A stretch of DNA of 8,360 nucleotides from Clostridia bacterium (GTDB lineage Bacteria; Bacillota; Clostridia; HGM11327), in assembly GCA_017935525.1 (NCBI GenBank), contig JAGBHJ010000165.1, forward strand, positions 1 to 8,360, read 5' to 3'. A program made the translations under genes and the position numbers. Of the stretch, positions 6,377-8,360 are shown piece by piece. Each line of letters begins with the position of its first letter. The stretch's first letter is position 1. The notes under the pieces were generated by a model, which was not told the DNA's origin, ran no database searches, and was given only the letters and a program-made list of their open reading frames with translations.

Positions 6377-7921
6377 ATGAACACATCAGACAAAGCCGTC
6401 CAGCAAGCCTTTATCGAAGAAAGCGAAAGGCTTTTTGGCAGCTACTACCTGAAGACCCAGGACTTCAGACACAAATGTGCCGAAAATGAGAATTTTTGGC
6501 GTCCGGACCATTGGCATTCAAAGCCTCAAAAGCCGGGAGAACCATATCCCAGCGTGCCTGCGCTTTTCAGCGCCATAGAAAACCTCCACACAGAGATCAT
6601 GGACAATTTTCCAGAAGCAATGATACTGCCCCGAGGCACCAATGACAAAAGCTACTCAAACGCCCTTGCCGCTTTGGTCAACACCACGTTGGACAGATGC
6701 AATTTTACGTCAAAATACCGCAAGGAGATGCTCCGTCTGCTGAAAAACGGCGTCTGCTGCTTTGGTGTTCTTTGGGACAGCTCACTTTACGGCGGGTACG
6801 GCGACGTCAACGTTGTCCCCATGGATATGCGCAATATTCTGTGGGACACCGCCCACGACAATATCCAGGACGGCGATAACCTGTTCCGTTTTTCCTATCA
6901 CAGCACGGACAGCTTTGCCCAGCGCTATCCCCACCATTTCAAGCAGATAACGGAGGCAGAGCCTTCACCCCACATCCCGTTGAAGTACGACGACAGCAAT
7001 ATACTGGTTATTGAGCGTTGGTACAAACGGTATGACCCTGCCACGGACCGCACCGCCGTCCACATGGCAAGAATAGCAGGCTCACAGCTTTTGGAGTGGA
7101 GTGAGCTTGACCCTGCCACCGCCTCCACGGGCGTATATGCAGATGGCGCCTACCCGTTCATCGTTATTCCGCTTTACGAGCAGGAGGATACCCCCATCGG
7201 CATGGGCATGATAGACGTATTTAAGACGGAGCAGGAGCATATAGATATCCTTGAGCGTGCCATACTCAAAAACACCGTAATGTCGGGCAAACTGCGCCTC
7301 TTAAAGGATAATCGCTGCAACATCCCAAAGGAAAAGCTTGCCGATTGGGACGAGGACGTGCTGGAGGGCTCCGACATCAGCGAAAGGAGCATCCGTTGGT
7401 TCCAGCCTGCATCCATCTCCCCCATGGCACGGGAGCATCTTACGTTTAAGATCGATATGCTCAAGCGTGATTCAGGTCAGACCGATCTTGCCCGTGGAGA
7501 AAATAACAACATCACCGCCGCCAGTGCCATCCTCGCCCTGCAAAGTGCCGCCATCAAGCGAACACGCAACGTTGTAGGCAGAATATACGACAAATACGTG
7601 GAAATGGTGGAGATGATGATATCCCGTTTTACGCAGTTTTATGACGAAACAAGGGTTATCAACGTCACGGGGGAAAACGGCATCAAAACCGAGTATTTCT
7701 CGCCTCAGTACAGCCAGAATTCACTCTACGATCTTGACATCAAGGTAAAAGCTCACAAAAAGAACCCCTACGAGGTCATGTACAACAACGAGATCGCCCA
7801 AATGCTCCACGCCAACGGAATTATTGGCGCCGAGGAAATGCTGGACATCATGAGCTTTGAGGGCAAGGAAGCCATCCAGAATCGCCTTGCCACTAAAAAC
7901 AACACACAAAAGGAGAACTAA
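6377..7921 (+). CDS. Phage portal protein
   Basis: Portal proteins form the dodecameric ring at one capsid vertex through which TerL packages DNA and to which the tail or connector attaches. This 514-residue protein directly follows TerL, the standard position. Seen: a helical, acidic N-terminus; a middle part with many aromatic residues and short strands (IERWYKRYD, YPFIVIPLYEQED, near 211-275); a helical stretch IDVFKTEQEHIDILERAI typical of the portal stem region; and a segment at about 374-415 (GENNNITAASAILALQSAA, then helices with VGRIYDKYVEMVEMM) that resembles the conserved late helices of P22-type and related portals. I place it in the portal superfamily by this pattern and by synteny, without naming a family. 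AAAGGAG (6361-6367) lies 9 bases before the ATG. No frameshift or stop breaks it. Confidence 0.9.
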   Translation: MNTSDKAVQQAFIEESERLFGSYYLKTQDFRHKCAENENFWRPDHWHSKPQKPGEPYPSVPALFSAIENLHTEIMDNFPEAMILPRGTNDKSYSNALAALVNTTLDRCNFTSKYRKEMLRLLKNGVCCFGVLWDSSLYGGYGDVNVVPMDMRNILWDTAHDNIQDGDNLFRFSYHSTDSFAQRYPHHFKQITEAEPSPHIPLKYDDSNILVIERWYKRYDPATDRTAVHMARIAGSQLLEWSELDPATASTGVYADGAYPFIVIPLYEQEDTPIGMGMIDVFKTEQEHIDILERAILKNTVMSGKLRLLKDNRCNIPKEKLADWDEDVLEGSDISERSIRWFQPASISPMAREHLTFKIDMLKRDSGQTDLARGENNNITAASAILALQSAAIKRTRNVVGRIYDKYVEMVEMMISRFTQFYDETRVINVTGENGIKTEYFSPQYSQNSLYDLDIKVKAHKKNPYEVMYNNEIAQMLHANGIIGAEEMLDIMSFEGKEAIQNRLATKNNTQKEN

Positions 7922-7923
7922 CA

Positions 7924-8169
7924 ATGGAAAACATCAATTCAAAAAGACTTACAGACTCACAGATCGACAACGCCATCACCCGTATGGGAGCAAGCCTTTC
8001 CGACTTCCCCAAATACACCGTGGCTCTGCCCATCACAGAGGGCAAGCCTACGTCCGTGGAGGTCTGCTATAACGGCTACGTCATCCGCATCAAATGCGGC
8101 GTCAGCGTGGAGGTACCCGAGCCCATCTATATGCTGCTGAAGCATTCCGGCAAGCTGTCGGTAAGATAA
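7924..8169 (+). CDS. Small phage protein between portal and downstream head gene (unknown function)
   Basis: 81 residues. The ATG is 2 bases after the portal stop, and its AAAGGAG site (7909-7915) lies within the last portal codons, so translation is probably coupled. A helical N-terminus (about 1-24) is followed by a probable beta-rich part: VALPITEG, then VEVCYNGYVIRIKCGVSVEVP and a final short helix PIYMLLKHSG. The pattern NGY-x-IRIK-x-G-x-x-VEVP is reminiscent of small proteins seen near portal and capsid genes in many tailed phages, which have no settled function to my knowledge. There is no signal peptide, membrane segment or known catalytic motif. A structural or assembly role is inferred from position only. 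Confidence 0.8.
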   Translation: MENINSKRLTDSQIDNAITRMGASLSDFPKYTVALPITEGKPTSVEVCYNGYVIRIKCGVSVEVPEPIYMLLKHSGKLSVR

Positions 8170-8173
8170 GGAG
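8168..8173 (+). promoter_or_regulatory. Ribosome binding site overlapping the stop of the 81-residue gene
   Basis: AAGGAG begins within the TAA stop codon (8167-8169) of the small gene and lies 4 bases before the next ATG at 8178. The overlap supports the start chosen for the next gene and suggests coupled translation. Confidence 0.7.
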
Positions 8174-8177
8174 AATT

Positions 8178-8360
8178 ATGAACACATACACACTCGATAC
8201 CCTGTCTTTGCAGTACATACGCCGCCCGGTGGACGACCAGGCGCGCCTTGAGCTCAGCGAGTTCTTCACCACGGCTTATAACGAGATATATCGACGTATT
8301 ATGAGCGAATGCTACAAGCTCTCACACTCAGAGGTAATGACACTTGATGGCGAAAAAGCC
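8178..8360 (+). CDS. Start of a further phage gene, cut by window edge (unknown function)
   Basis: An open frame of 61 codons runs from the ATG at 8178 to the window end without a stop. It is too close to the edge to show as a complete ORF. The visible protein begins MNTYTLDTLSLQYIRR, then has an apparently amphipathic helical stretch around residues 22-47 (LELSEFFTTAYNEIYRRI). It sits 8 bases after the 81-residue gene with its own ribosome site, in the same presumed operon. In comparable phage head modules this position can hold a head-tail connector, a scaffold/protease or a capsid-related gene. The 61 residues do not let me choose among them. Confidence 0.75.
   Translation, partial: MNTYTLDTLSLQYIRRPVDDQARLELSEFFTTAYNEIYRRIMSECYKLSHSEVMTLDGEKA

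Noticed and set aside
5974..6393. 139-codon open frame on the minus strand
   Set aside because: It is antisense to the TerL nuclease domain and the portal start. TerL motifs on the plus strand are clear.
7857..8072. 71-codon open frame on the plus strand overlapping the portal end
   Set aside because: It overlaps the portal 3' end and the 81-residue gene in another frame. The 7924 start has the well-placed ribosome site and a more protein-like product.
1..8360. CRISPR arrays, tRNA or rRNA genes, insertion sequences
   Set aside because: I saw no regularly spaced repeats, no tRNA-like cloverleaf or rRNA sequence, and no transposase. Nearly all bases are explained by the protein genes listed.

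Overview
The window looks like a piece of a Firmicutes chromosome, probably of the Clostridia. It carries a pcrA-ligA gene pair and a PcrA with the Gram-positive type C-terminal domain. Shine-Dalgarno sites in front of the rightward genes are strong, intergenic DNA is AT-rich, and the coding DNA is of mid GC. No species can be named from sequence alone. Two divergent blocks meet in a 143-base AT-rich gap (4823-4965).

Left block, minus strand (1-4822), host housekeeping genes. Transcription order is a membrane-anchored SPOR-domain protein (3977-4822), the UvrD/Rep-family helicase PcrA (1634-3880), and NAD-dependent DNA ligase LigA (1629 down to the window edge, so its C-terminus is outside). 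PcrA and LigA are separated by 4 bases, and the ligase ribosome site lies on the pcrA stop, which indicates translational coupling. A near-consensus promoter (TTGACA, 17 bases, TACAAT with a TGA extension) sits on the end of the SPOR gene. It should give pcrA-ligA its own transcript, with a leader of about 80 bases that contains a nested inverted repeat.

Right block, plus strand (4966-8360), phage packaging and head genes: terminase large subunit, portal protein, an 81-residue small protein, and the start of another gene cut by the window edge. They are tightly packed, each behind a good Shine-Dalgarno site, and read as one operon. This is the order seen in the head module of tailed phages. 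No small terminase, integrase or repressor is visible, and the terminase gene begins directly beside host genes.

The likely reading is a prophage, prophage remnant or phage-derived particle cluster inserted next to a DNA-repair operon. The two blocks do not obviously cooperate. The genes are recognisable families, and I do not see firm evidence of a wholly new system. The points most worth a second look are the bare junction, the stop codon that doubles as a promoter element, the leader structure, and the SPOR protein with an unusual C-terminal extension.
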